Shown piece after piece: positions 13,201 to 24,518 of a stretch of 64,000 nucleotides of DNA; the stretch's first letter is position 1; the number at the start of each line of letters is the position of its first letter. The notes beneath the pieces were generated by a model, which was not told the origin of the DNA, did no database searches, and saw only the letters and a program-made list of their open reading frames with translations. The position numbers and the translations under genes are program-made. Where the stretch lies: NCBI RefSeq assembly GCF_030704535.1, contig NC_081822.1:36044001-36108000 (forward strand), written 5' to 3'. This stretch comes from Vitis vinifera. Lineage: Eukaryota > Streptophyta > Magnoliopsida > Vitales > Vitaceae.

Positions 13201-16111
13201 CAAACACAAATATACGGTGTAAGGGTGCTTACACAGAGAAAGAAAATAGCTACCACCATCCATAGACTTAACTGATAAGCTCTTCCTCACTTGACCAGCA
13301 TTACTGTAGCAGAAAATGCTTTGTTCAATCCACTGATGGTTATTTAATTAAGAAACACACCAATATGAGGAAGCTTGCAAGACTACAATAATATCATAGT
13401 ACTATTTAAAACCTTGGATAAGGTAAAATAGTTCTTGTGAGGCAAACAAAACAACCATCACAAGTTCAGTCTACAGATCACACATGCTCCACAAAAATAG
13501 TATGTCAGAGGACTAACCTTGTTTTCATTGAAGGATCATGGAAAAATTCACAACCACCTCCAGGACTCAAACTTAATAGAGACCCAACCTCTACCGCTGA
13601 CAATGCAAAGAACTACAAAATGCCAATTAAATTGGTCAAAGCCACTCTCACAACACAGACATTAATACACACAGGTAGGGAGAGAGATCGATTGTGGAGT
13701 TGATGAGTGAAGGAACGTGTATCCAATAACTGATACATTGTGGAGTTGTTGAGTGAACGAACATGTATCTGATAACTGATATTTTTGAAATGGTTCTCAG
13801 TTATCATTTCTTCAAATGCATCTTCAAAGTAACTAAAACAATCGAAAGCATGGATATTATGCATGCATACATGAGGGTTTAATAAAGAGAGAAATCATGG
13901 AATTTTTTTGGATGAACTAATATGTATTGAATAGCTGAGGTTTAAGAAGGTTGTAAACATTTCCAACATTTGCATCCTCGGACCAAACAAAGTATTTGAA
14001 AACCTGGATTCCATCTATGCACATATAAGGGTTTACTGTGCTTTCTTACAACAAATTAATATATTATAGAAAAGGAAGAACTAGTGCAAAGAAAAAAGGG
14101 AAAATAAGGAGACAAAAAACTAAAATAAGACCAATTTCAAGGAGGGTATAAATGTCTTCTAAATTCAAAGAACAAAGGTCTAAATTAACTACCATGCTCC
14201 AGGTCCTTTATTGATTAAATAAGAATGCCAAGGTGAAACATAAAGGCAATTTTTTTTCACCTGCTTCTTCTCCCAGTCGTACTTGCGCTCACCCACAGCA
14301 GGTGAGAATTGCAGCATCATGACACCATGGCGATCAACTTTCAGACCTCCAGACTATGCAATTAAATGAATGGAGTCGAGAGCTATTCAACTCAATATAA
14401 AGAGAAGCACAAGAAATCAAAATTGAGAAACACAAGCATACATCCAATCTAGAGAATTTTGGGAGAACAGGGTACACGGTCAATGAAGCTTTGCCCTTGT
14501 AAACACAATAAGGAGCATATACTCGGTCTGGGTAATTTCCTGCAGGGCCGGAAACAAGACAATACAAGTGATCAAGAAAAGGTTATCATTTGAACAAAAA
14601 TGAAGAAAAGACCTTAAGAATGTTTACTTAATGCATGGATACCTTTATCAGCAAAATGGTCTGTGGCAGTTGAAAGGCTAACCCGAGATGTAAAAGCATG
14701 CAACCATGAAGGATTTCTAATATCACCAGGTTTCCCATGCAAAAGATTTTCAGACAAATGGGTCCTGTTTAAAAAAAAAAAAAACAAGTAATAGACTTGA
14801 AAGTTAAAGAATTTTTTAATAAGCAGAAGACTAGAGAAACTAAGGGAACCAAAAGTTTTAAATTTAACTGGGTTGTCTAGTCTTTTTGTGAGGAACAACA
14901 TCAACTTACGCTTAAGGATAGGCAAGAGTTGACGCATATGATCCAATTTTGTCAGTTTGATACCAGTTCGGACTGGTTGGGTTAAACTCACATATAATGG
15001 TTTTTTGTAACTTTATTTTTCATCAATCTATGCCTAAGCTTAAAAAATAAATGATACAACATTTCAAGAGAATAACAAAAAGAAAAAAAAAAGGTACATT
15101 ATATAATTAAATTTAATAAAATTAGCTAAAAACATATAAAATGAATATTATTATATATGATAATACAAATTATAAAAATTATACAAAATATTAAATCAAG
15201 GTCATCTTGTGCATAGGTTGCCTGAATTCTTGACCTAAGCTTAACCTGAAAGGATTTCAGGTAAAGAAAACTCAACCCAATCACAACTCAAGTATTAAAA
15301 ATAATTGTCCAAGTCTGCAAAAACTCAGCCAACCAGGGCCAATCCGTGCAACTTGCATACCAACCAAACACAGACACCAACACATCTAAGATATAAGCAG
15401 CACAGGCAGCTCAACTAGCAGAACTGTCACTCCCATGAGAGGTTTGTGGTCCATGTGTATTCATGGTTTTCCCCGGTTCTTCATTGAGGAAACCTATCCT
15501 TTCCCACGTTCATTTCCTACCTTATGTCTTTTTAGCTATTATGAGTGCTTTATAGATGTTTATTTACTGAGAAAATACAGGAAAAAGAAAGAAAACAAAA
15601 TTTCACATTACATTCTTTTTCCAGCATCCAAACCTACAAAATAACAATCTCCACACAACCCATGCAGCAATTAGGCTTCACTAACACACCCTTTCAATAT
15701 TTCAAACACCAAAACACCATTAAACATCTCACAACCAGACACTCTGTTTCCCTCAATTTCCAAGGCAACCCAACAACCACTTTCCCTGCTGCCGTTTGTT
15801 TGCAGAGAAAAATCAGGAACATAGAGAGATTAAAATGTTCCATTCCAGGAGACGCACAAGAAGCAAAACCCCAACTTAACTACAGAAAGTTCTCTCATTT
15901 CCTCCGTTTCCTCAGCAAATAAACCGACGGTCAATTATACATCTAACTTTTCTTCATTCTGCAGTCAGCATTCCAGACAGTAATATTTCCTATCCCAAAA
16001 ATGTTTCTTTTTCTGGGGAAACAAACATTGGTAGTGAAAAATGCAAACTAGGGTTTTAGCTCGAGTATGGTACATATACCTGGACTGTAACAACTGCTTG
16101 AGCTTCATCAT
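10268..16111 (-). CDS. WHY2: Whirly single-stranded-DNA-binding protein, WHY2-like, mitochondrial
   Basis: Eight coding exons: 16111-16080, 14764-14643, 14539-14442, 14353-14261, 13612-13518, 13303-13233, 12745-12657 and 10363-10268. Together they give 231 residues, close to the usual ~240. The start is the first of two adjacent ATGs, opening [10 protein letters not shown], and residues 1-50 read as an organelle transit peptide. The Whirly domain spans about 57-212: [20 protein letters not shown] (58-77, with the family KGKAAL motif as KGKASL), [11 protein letters not shown] at the exon 4 end, [29 protein letters not shown] and [11 protein letters not shown]. The tail ends LEWDR. Whirly proteins form 24-mers of tetramers on single-stranded DNA and limit error-prone microhomology repair of organelle DNA; the WHY2 class is mitochondrial. 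WHY2 rather than plastid WHY1/3 is chosen on the short presequence and C-terminal shape. Confidence 0.92.
10420..10680 (-). mobile_element. Possible LINE-like 3' tail remnant
   Basis: On the plus strand a T8 run (10421-10428) is followed by AATAGGTATAAAC and then GC-richer text containing GGCACCAAAGGCCAAAAAAG and ACACCCTCGCCTCACTTGCA. In opposite orientation this reads as a retroposon 3' end closed by a poly(A) tail. The text resembles inverted LINE tails I recall from dicot introns. I found no target-site duplication or coding part, so this is tentative. Confidence 0.35.
10745..11360. mobile_element. MITE-like element pair (hAT-type look), intronic
   Basis: The left end TTAAGGTTGTTTGGGA (about 10748) is matched in inverted orientation by TCCCAAACAAGGCCTG (about 11045-11060). 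A second arm ends AACTTGTCAAACATGCCCTAATT (about 11332-11354). The interior is rich in AACAGTTTT/AAAACTGTT-type phrases in both orientations. The same ~300-400 bp pattern recurs at about 17190-17530, 30838-31198, 41135-41380, 42850-43430, 52110-52525 and 57405-57735, so it is a dispersed family. I could not fix exact ends or target duplications. Confidence 0.55.
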
Positions 16112-19100
16112 CTTTCCACTGAAACACAATTCTAGAGAGACAAATCCACAGATTCTAGAGAGAAGCCCAAATTCTAGGGATAGAGACACAGAATCTAGTG
16201 AGAGAAAGACACCATTGTCGGGAGAGCGCGCGCGCCTGTCTTTAGGTTTTATGGAGGCACAGAGAGAGGACTTTGGTGCACGAAATTTGGGTGCACTCCA
16301 CGTGTCGCTATACCATATGTGGTCACAGAAGTTCCAAGTTTTCTCGGGTGAGGAAGTTTTTTTTTTTTTTTCAGGAGGGAAAACTGTGAATTTAAATTAG
16401 ACGCTATATTAATTATTGTTTAATAAATTTTTTATTTTCCAATAATTATCAAATTATATTTATGAATATAAATCAAATAAATTTAATCACGTAAAGAAAA
16501 TCAAAAGTAGAAACAAATCAAAATCCTGGTGAAATAAATTTGACAAAACAAGAAAAAAAATTTATTGAATTTAATTTTTTTTAAATTTTTTATTAACATG
16601 TTATTTGAAAAAGTAAAAGAAAATATAAGAAAAAATAATAAAAATAGATTTAAGGTAAATATCTAAGTAGAATCTAAATTTAGTTTTTCTTAAATATCAA
16701 TTTATTATATGAAGACAATTAAATATCAAAAATAAAATTTTTGATCATTCTTTGAGATTATTTTACAAAATATAATTAAATTTTAATAATATTTTAATCA
16801 AATAATTAAACCAAAAATTTAAGGGTATGATTATTTTGATCATGGAATTTAATCAAAAAGTTGACATAATTTTCATGAAAAATAGCTTTAAAAACTTGAA
16901 AATTAAAGATGTGGGGTTTTGGGCCCTTGATTGGCTTAAAAATTGCTGAACAAAGCCCAACTCAACCAGCATAGGAATGGGCCAAACCCAGGACCAGTGC
17001 CCAACCCAACTATCGTAAGATGGCCTAAAACCTTAGGCCATCCAACTCGAAAATTTCATACCAAAGCCCAACTTAACCATAATAGAACTAAAGTTTGACT
17101 CGCTTGAGCCTGGTATATGTGTCGAGCCCAAGCGAGGCCCAAGGCTTCCAACTTCCCCTACCCCAACCTAGTAAGGCCCATGGTCAAACTTGGGCCAAGG
17201 ACCACTTAAGGACAACTATTTTTTAAAACAACTTTCTATTTTTTAGAAAAAAAAACCAAAAAATAAAATGTTTGTAGAAAATACCTATTAATTATTTTCA
17301 CTTGTTTTTCAAAGATTGTTTTAAAAATAATCACAAAATATGAAAAATGACTAAAAATAAAAATCATAGATAAAAGTTATTTCTAAAATATATTTAAAAA
17401 CACAGAAAACAAATTAAAAATATTTCAAATTCTTAAATAAATTTTTGTTTTATAAAACATCATAAAATTGTTTTTAAAATCTATTTTTAATAACCGTTTT
17501 TAAAAATACTTTCCCAAACAAATCCTAAGTATCTATTTGAATATATTTTTTATATTTTTAAACCCAAAAAAAAAAAGTAAAAACATGTTATACAAAAAGT
17601 ATAGATTCATTTTATATTTTAAAAAATGATTTTCCAAAATTATACATCAATTTTTTTTAGAATTATTATTTTCAATATAAATTTTTAAAAGTTGTTATAT
17701 TTTATATAAAAATTTATTATTAGAATTTGAGGTAATAAATTAATTATATATATATAGCATTTCTAGGGTTTAGTAAAAATCAAATCATAGAGCATGGGTT
17801 ACTATTAGAACTTGACTTTGCATGGGTCTAGTCTAAGTACCCTTGTCTATTTCTCCTTGGCATACGCGTCAAACAAGAATATTATTAAAGTAGAAAATTC
17901 AAAACCGCCTTTGAAAACGTGTGAAATAAGAATACCATCGAATATTCTTATCAAACTATAAACATATACGAATAAAACAAGAATATTATCAAAGTATAAA
18001 AATTATTAAATAATAATTTTCTTATAAAATTATATAGAAAAAATAATAATTTTAAAATTATTTATTATTAAAGAGTAATGATTGGTATTAGATGTTTAAG
18101 GAATACCAAAGAATTTGTCCTTTTTTGGTCACTTATGGAAGCGTTACATTCCCATTTTTCAAAAATGGGGTTGATCGGGAATAATGAAACAGCAGAGACC
18201 CAAAGGATTCCAAGTCAATAGTTTGAACAACTGAATTCAACTCTTGATGTCTGAAAACACCCACGAGGAAACCCTTACCCAGAAAGGAAAACACAACACA
18301 AGTTCACACCCACCACCAACCCAAAGGGCTGACCGTTCGTTCTATAAGAGTAACTTGGTATAAAAGCATATGCTACCTCCATAGTCTACAACCACATAAA
18401 GTCCCAATAAAGATATGAAGAGGCGGCAATTTTGATACGAATTTACGACCAATTTGAAAATGACATGAATTTTAACGGTTAGATCTAATTTCTCAATCCC
18501 CATGAAAAGGAAAATGAATTTCACACTCTTCCACACTCTTCCTTTCAGGATTGGAGAATTAGAAAAATTCAATTTTCTTCGCTCTACCTGCATGAAGAAA
18601 TTAAACTAATGGACAAACAATGATTAAATAGACTCTTCTACCATATCTATATAATATAATTATATCAACTCATATAAGATCGTTTGAATTTAATAACATG
18701 CTTACTTTGTTTACTTAATAATGTGAACCTTCTTAATTTAATTTTTAATCATATTAAAATATGTTCTGTTTATAACCTAATTAACTTATCAATCTTTTTA
18801 ATTCATATAAATTTATTAAAAATATATTTTTAATTATAAATATCATAAACTTTTTTTAAAAAATTAAATAATTAAGTGTCCGATTGAAAGCTTAAAATGG
18901 AAAATAGTAAGAAATTCTATATTAAAATAGAATTTAGCGTAAATATATATATAAATTTACTTTATATGCTTAAAAATTCATTTTCAAATTTTTTAATATT
19001 TGAAAAAATAAAAACTTTTTTACTCTCTAATTTTTTTAAACCATTTTTAAAATCATTATTTTTTATAAAGATCTAAAAATTCTTATATAATGTTAAAAAT

Positions 19101-19403
19101 AAAAATAAAAAATGTATCCAAACATTTGCCTGCTTGATATAAAATTAAAAATATTTGTTTTAATTAAAATTATAAAGATATGTGAGAATTTTATTTTATT
19201 TTCCATGTTACAAATATATTATAATTTAAAATCAAATAATTAAAAACCTAAAATTGAAAAAAAAAAAAACTAAAAATGCTTTAAAAATAATTATTTTGAA
19301 TTTTAAAGTGTTGAAAAAAATTATACAAATATAATTATATTATCAAATTTAATGAACTAAAATCATACTAACAAGTTATCAAATTCTCATATTGTGTTAC
19401 ATC
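16112..19403. other. Intergenic region upstream of WHY2
   Basis: The first ~250 bp (16112-16360) are GC-richer and include GAGAGCGCGCGCGCC at 16221, consistent with the WHY2 leader and promoter. 16400-16900 is AT-rich with nothing recognisable. 16915-17180 is a GGCCCA/GCCCAA-rich stretch containing a perfect 10-bp inverted repeat (17019-17042). 17190-17530 is a copy of the dispersed MITE-like family. 17540-19390 is AT-rich apart from a less AT-rich patch at 17760-18580. I see no gene. Confidence 0.6.
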
Positions 19404-19528
19404 ATTTTTTTTTTTTTATAACAGTAGATGTTCCGGGTAAACCTCCAGTGGCCCTAAGGGGACTCGAACTGGTGACCATTAGGGAGCAAACCCAAGACCA
19501 GACCAATTGAGCTTACCCCTCCGGATCA
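19404..19528 (-). mobile_element. tRNA-derived SINE with perfect target-site duplication
   Basis: Read on the minus strand, the element starts with a tRNA-like head. This has an A-box-like TAAGCTCAATTGGT (about 19503-19516) and a B-box AGTTCGAGTCC (19460-19470), followed by a short body and a 3' A13 tail (T run at 19405-19417 on the plus strand). It is flanked by identical 10-bp direct repeats, GTGTTACATC at 19394-19403 and 19529-19538. At ~125 bp with an intact internal Pol III promoter, this is the expected architecture of a short plant SINE. It is not a functional tRNA, because I see no cloverleaf with a paired acceptor stem. Confidence 0.85.
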
Positions 19529-19538
19529 GTGTTACATC

Positions 19539-20422
19539 GTTATTCATATCAAATCATGAATATGATTCAGATGGAGTAAGCTTTCAATATTTTTTACCAT
19601 ACAATCAATTTCCCTTGAATCAAGGGTTGACAATTCTCTAAAGCAATGGATACAAAAGCATGCCATCTCCAACAAGCAAACAGAAAGATCAAATTCAGAC
19701 AAGGCTCTTGAACCAGTCAATATGATAAATGCCAAGACAACCACCTCACAACCTATTCAAGTTCTGGGTTTTTGAGTACATGCAAGAATATGGAACCCCA
19801 CAATCAACAAAAACATTTTCAACATTTTTCGCTATACACCAATGGAACGGAACGGGGACAGGGGGCGGGGGGCGGCTATGTCTATATACAATGTCAGGAC
19901 TGTAGACTATAGAACTATATATATATATTATTGAGTATCGACTAAGACATTTCGTGTTATTGTAGACAAATATATATATAAAATAAATGACCGAGAAAAT
20001 GTCACCTCCATTTTTGATTCCTTCCTCGAGCGTGTTTATCCTGTCTGTAATGCGTGGGCGGCCAGTTGTCTCCATCTGTCTGGGCATCTCTGGGCCACGT
20101 TATCTTTTCCAGGTGGCCAGTTTTCCCCATGTCCAAACAAGAACCAACAAACTCCACCAACCATCCATAACCACTGCCTTTATTTTTCTTTTTTTCCTTC
20201 ATAGTGAAACCCACTTTTCAATGTCCCAATGGGGCTCTCATTAAACAACTATTAACCCCAAAATCTGCAGCTGACCCCCCAGCATGGGCTATGGCCTTAT
20301 CTGCTATTAGCTTAAAGAAAATCAAGTAGTGAGTGATTGGTTATGGACTTCTTTAGTCTTTTCCTTCAGCCCCTTGCGTTGAAATTTCACCATAGTAGAG
20401 GTTTTAAGTGGAAGGGGCGGCG
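19539..20422. other. Spacer / probable 3' flank of the ARF gene
   Basis: Mixed composition, with a short TA run around 19917-19930 and a G-rich patch at 19855-19875. 20000-20420 is GC-richer and may include the 3' untranslated region of the minus-strand ARF gene. No ORF here resembles a known protein. Confidence 0.45.
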
Positions 20423-23400
20423 TCAAAATCCAGACCCCACCATGGACGAGTGATCTTCAGTGCCAATCGTCGTCTTAGAATCTGGCTTGCCTGGTTTGAA
20501 TTCTCCCTTGAGTGGAAGTTTCGCCTTTGGAGACAGTTCCTTGACTTCCTCCACTGTGTATATGAAGATCTTCCTTACCATACTGCAGAACTCACTGGAA
20601 AAAGCAAAAGAGAAAATTAGAGGGGCTAACAAGATATTCATAGTGTCGGAGAGACTGATATTATTGTTAGGGATTAGATCAAAAGTTGCCTACTAAGCTT
20701 ATAGCAACAGGTAACGACCACCCATTAGATTGTTCTTGAGTAATTAACACGCACGTTCAAGTGGAAACATAGTTTAGTATTTGTCATAATCAGAATCAGT
20801 GAGGTCTTCTCAGCTTCGGGTCCCGTGCCATATAAGTTATACAAATGGTGTTAAGCCGACTTTCTATCTACCCCATGTCATCAAGCATGGATGACAATTA
20901 AAAATTTAATCATCATAGTTGGTAATGATGCTCAATTTTGTTTAAGAAAAATGATCCATATTCTAAAACTTGGTCTATAAGCAATTAATTGCATGGCATC
21001 TCTCCATCCCTTCAATGATTCATCAGGGAAGAGATCCAAGTGAAAATTTGTTCAGTCCTTCAGGAGGATCTGACCATCCATGCTCATGCATTAATAAAAT
21101 TCCACACAATTAGGGAGACTTGTGGAGAAAAGAAAATTTCCATAATCCCCATGAAAGACTCATTTTTTGTCCGTTTCTTTTTTTTTCAAACTTAAAGAGA
21201 GCTGAGGGAAATGGTTAATTGAACTTAACTGCCAAGGGTCATCTCCAACCATCATCATATCATCCTCATCATCAGTGTAGACGACCTGCCATTTTTTGGT
21301 GGGTCCGCAGAGCTCACCTTTGATGTCAAACATCTCTTCGAGTTTGCTGAGAAGCTCTTTGTAGCTGCTAAACTGTGTCAAATCCACAGCCCTTCCAACA
21401 GCCATGCCTTGCATGTGAACCTGTATCAAGTAAATCCACAATTATTTCCAGCTTCAACACTAATTCTACACACATTGCAGCCTAGAAATGAAAAATAAAT
21501 GCACACCACTCACTAAATGAACAATATGCCACAAAAGTTTATAGAAACATCAAAAGATATCCAGCAACTATAGTATCAACATAGAAGTAACCACAACCAA
21601 ATTTTTACGATATTTATGAACTCTAACATGTAGAATTATGTTTAGGAGACATTGAATGCTTAAAGTAGAAGAGCGATTACTTTTATCACAAGAAGTTGAC
21701 AAGTACCTTAGTGCAGCTTCGTATTTGCCGACTTTGCAGTAGAGAAGATCCCAGGCATGACTTCTCAGGATCGCTGCCAACAGTAGGAGTTTTGGATTGA
21801 TTAATATTTGAACGTTGAGATTGATGGTCAGAGTCAGCATCCAAACAGACAACTGGCTGATCCTCGCCAGCACCAGAAGAGATGGTCGTGACAGGCAAAG
21901 TTTCTTCCACGTTGGAATTGTCAACCAGTTGAATCCCAAATAACCTATAGCCATTGCCATTTTCTGGTTTCTTTTTTCCATATTCTTTATTGGGAACTGG
22001 GGTAAACAATTCAGGCACAGGCTCGGATTGTTGGGGCCAATATGCTGAATTGTTGGAAACAGCAGTACTTGAGTAGTTAACAGTAAAGCTATGAGAGTTG
22101 GTCTTCACAGCTGAGAGAAAAAAGGAGGGTGACTTTAGAATCAGTTGTGGATCTTGTGGACCAAAATATAAAATATCTGATAAACCCTCATTTCACAATA
22201 CCCAATGGTACCAATGGAAAGAAGTGGGAGAGAGAAACATCTGATAAGACATTTGCCTTAGAAGAAGAAGTAGTGAACAATGGAAAGCATTCATACCAAA
22301 AGCTGAAAGGCCTGGGGTTGGCGAAGATAAAACTGGTGATCGTGGCCGTTTGCTTCTTTGCATTGGTTGAGCTGTCAAAGGAGTTTCTGTCACAAGTGGC
22401 TCCAATTCCCATGGCGATACCCTTTCTGGCCTCAAGATGGAAGAAGGCTCATCCCATTGAACCTGAACATAGACATTGGATCAGTCACAACTGAAGACAT
22501 ACAAGACAAGCGCATGCACACACATACACAAGCTGCTGAGAGATAGTTCTACTTTCACATTTTATTTTCTGATTGAACAAACATATAAGAGTACCAACAT
22601 TCAAATTGACGCATTTTTTTAAATTAACTTTATTTGGTTTTGGTTTTCATAAGAGGGTTAGGATAGATGATCTTTAAAAAATATGAAAAACTTTTATACC
22701 CAAAGCCTGAGAAGTTCAAACCAAAACCATCAATCAGAGATATAGACTTAATCTTGAAGCCAAATGCACCTTTAGACTTTCCTGAGTTCAAGAATGCAGC
22801 AGGAGCATTAGGTAAATGCCAAGAAGAAAGATAATTACCTTTAAGGATCTCCACTCAGAATCTGTCCATCCTGATGATCCAGTATCTCCAACACCGACTA
22901 TTGTGCCACTGAACCTGAAAGGATATAATTGATATCTGGTAAATATAAATTTTCCAAGCTCCCATAGCATTAACATTAGCTATGGCAACTGCTAAAGTAC
23001 CTCCTTTCTGGAGCCTCATCACCTTCAAATCTCATCTTAAATCTCATACCCACAGAAACCTTGTGGTTTCGAGCTTCAAGGTACTTGTTGACACTAACGA
23101 TAAACTCGGATGGACTTGCCCTGGAACAAATAATGTTTTTTCAGAAACATTTTCCTTAATGTAATTAAAACTAGAAGTCACGTAAATCAACTGTAAGTCC
23201 GAAAACATATGGTTTGTTGAGGTAATTAGAACCATGTCTTCATACATATAAGTCCCAGGTACATAAAAAAGTACATTCCAAAAAGAAATAGACAAACCTT
23301 GGTTTGTAGAAGACGGAAAATAGGGTACCAGTAGTGATGGCATGAGATGCAGTAGCAAGGACTCCAAGATGCATGCTGTGACTTGATATTACAGATGGTG

Positions 23401-24478
23401 GCACATTGTTCAGTTGTCTCATGAGCCTCCGAACTCCAACACGCAATTCTCCATTTTCTCCTCTGTGAAAATTCGTGTTTCACAATTTATTGGCAAGAGA
23501 AGTAAACTGAAAAAAATTCATCAACTTCAAACATACAAAATGTAACTTGCCTAAGGAATATAAATGCATCGCCAGCTGCTAATCTCTTAGAACTAACAAA
23601 AACACTCCATCCAGTTGTGAGCAGATGACGTCTAGGTTGACCTGAAAGAAAAATTAGTGTTTGTATTTAGCAGAAAGAAGACAACAATCCACACTCAAAA
23701 GCCATTGTTGCAGTCCTTGCTACAATGGTAGGGACACTATTCTTGTATATAATTTTTTGGGTTACACAGGAAATGTCTACATGAGGACATGCAGGAGCTG
23801 ATTTCAAGCTGCAATATGCATGTTTGTTTTGGGGTTGTCAATTTAAATACCAGCACCCATGTTATCGTTGTACAGTCACTCATCCATGCTTACAAAGAAA
23901 GAATCTCAATCCTTAAAACAACAAAAACCTAGCTTCCAAAGGAAGTCAAACCTCGAAAAATATGACGAAAATGCCATTCATTTCCATGCAAATCTTTAGC
24001 AACCAATTCTTGCCATGGTGGATTCTGGGACATATCCTGATCAAAAAGCAAGAACTTCATAATATGCACAAGAAAACAAATACACTAGCAATGAATGTTA
24101 TAGAAGATAGGGGGGGAAACTGGATTAAAGAAAGCTCACCAATGGTGGCAAGCATTCATCTGCGTGCCTCCGAAGAACAGAGAATCCCCCATGAGTGCTT
24201 GTGTCGGAAGCGGTAAGTGTCTTACAAAATGAATGGACAGTGCAACTTTGAGGTTCAGGAAGTGGAGGATCTGGAGAAGTTATCTCACTTTGCTGATCCA
24301 TGTGAAAAGCAAAACAAGAAAAGAAAAGAGAAATATTAAAGAAAGAAGTTTCAATATATTAACATAGGGAAACCAGTAATATGATTTCTAAGATTGAAGA
24401 TGTGTCTGATTTGTGTGTGTGTGTGCGTGCGTGTGTGTGTGTGCGCGCACGCGCGTGTGTGTGTGTGCGCGCACGCGC

Positions 24479-24518
<40 letters not shown>

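Noticed and set aside
16041..16400. 119-codon plus-strand ORF opposite WHY2 exon 1
   Set aside because: Antisense to the WHY2 first exon and leader; no domain.
19440..19525. Functional tRNA gene
   Set aside because: A and B boxes are present but no acceptor-stem pairing; poly(A) tail and target duplications show a SINE.
21568..21981. 137-codon ORF overlapping the ARF
   Set aside because: Out-of-frame shadow of ARF exon 12.
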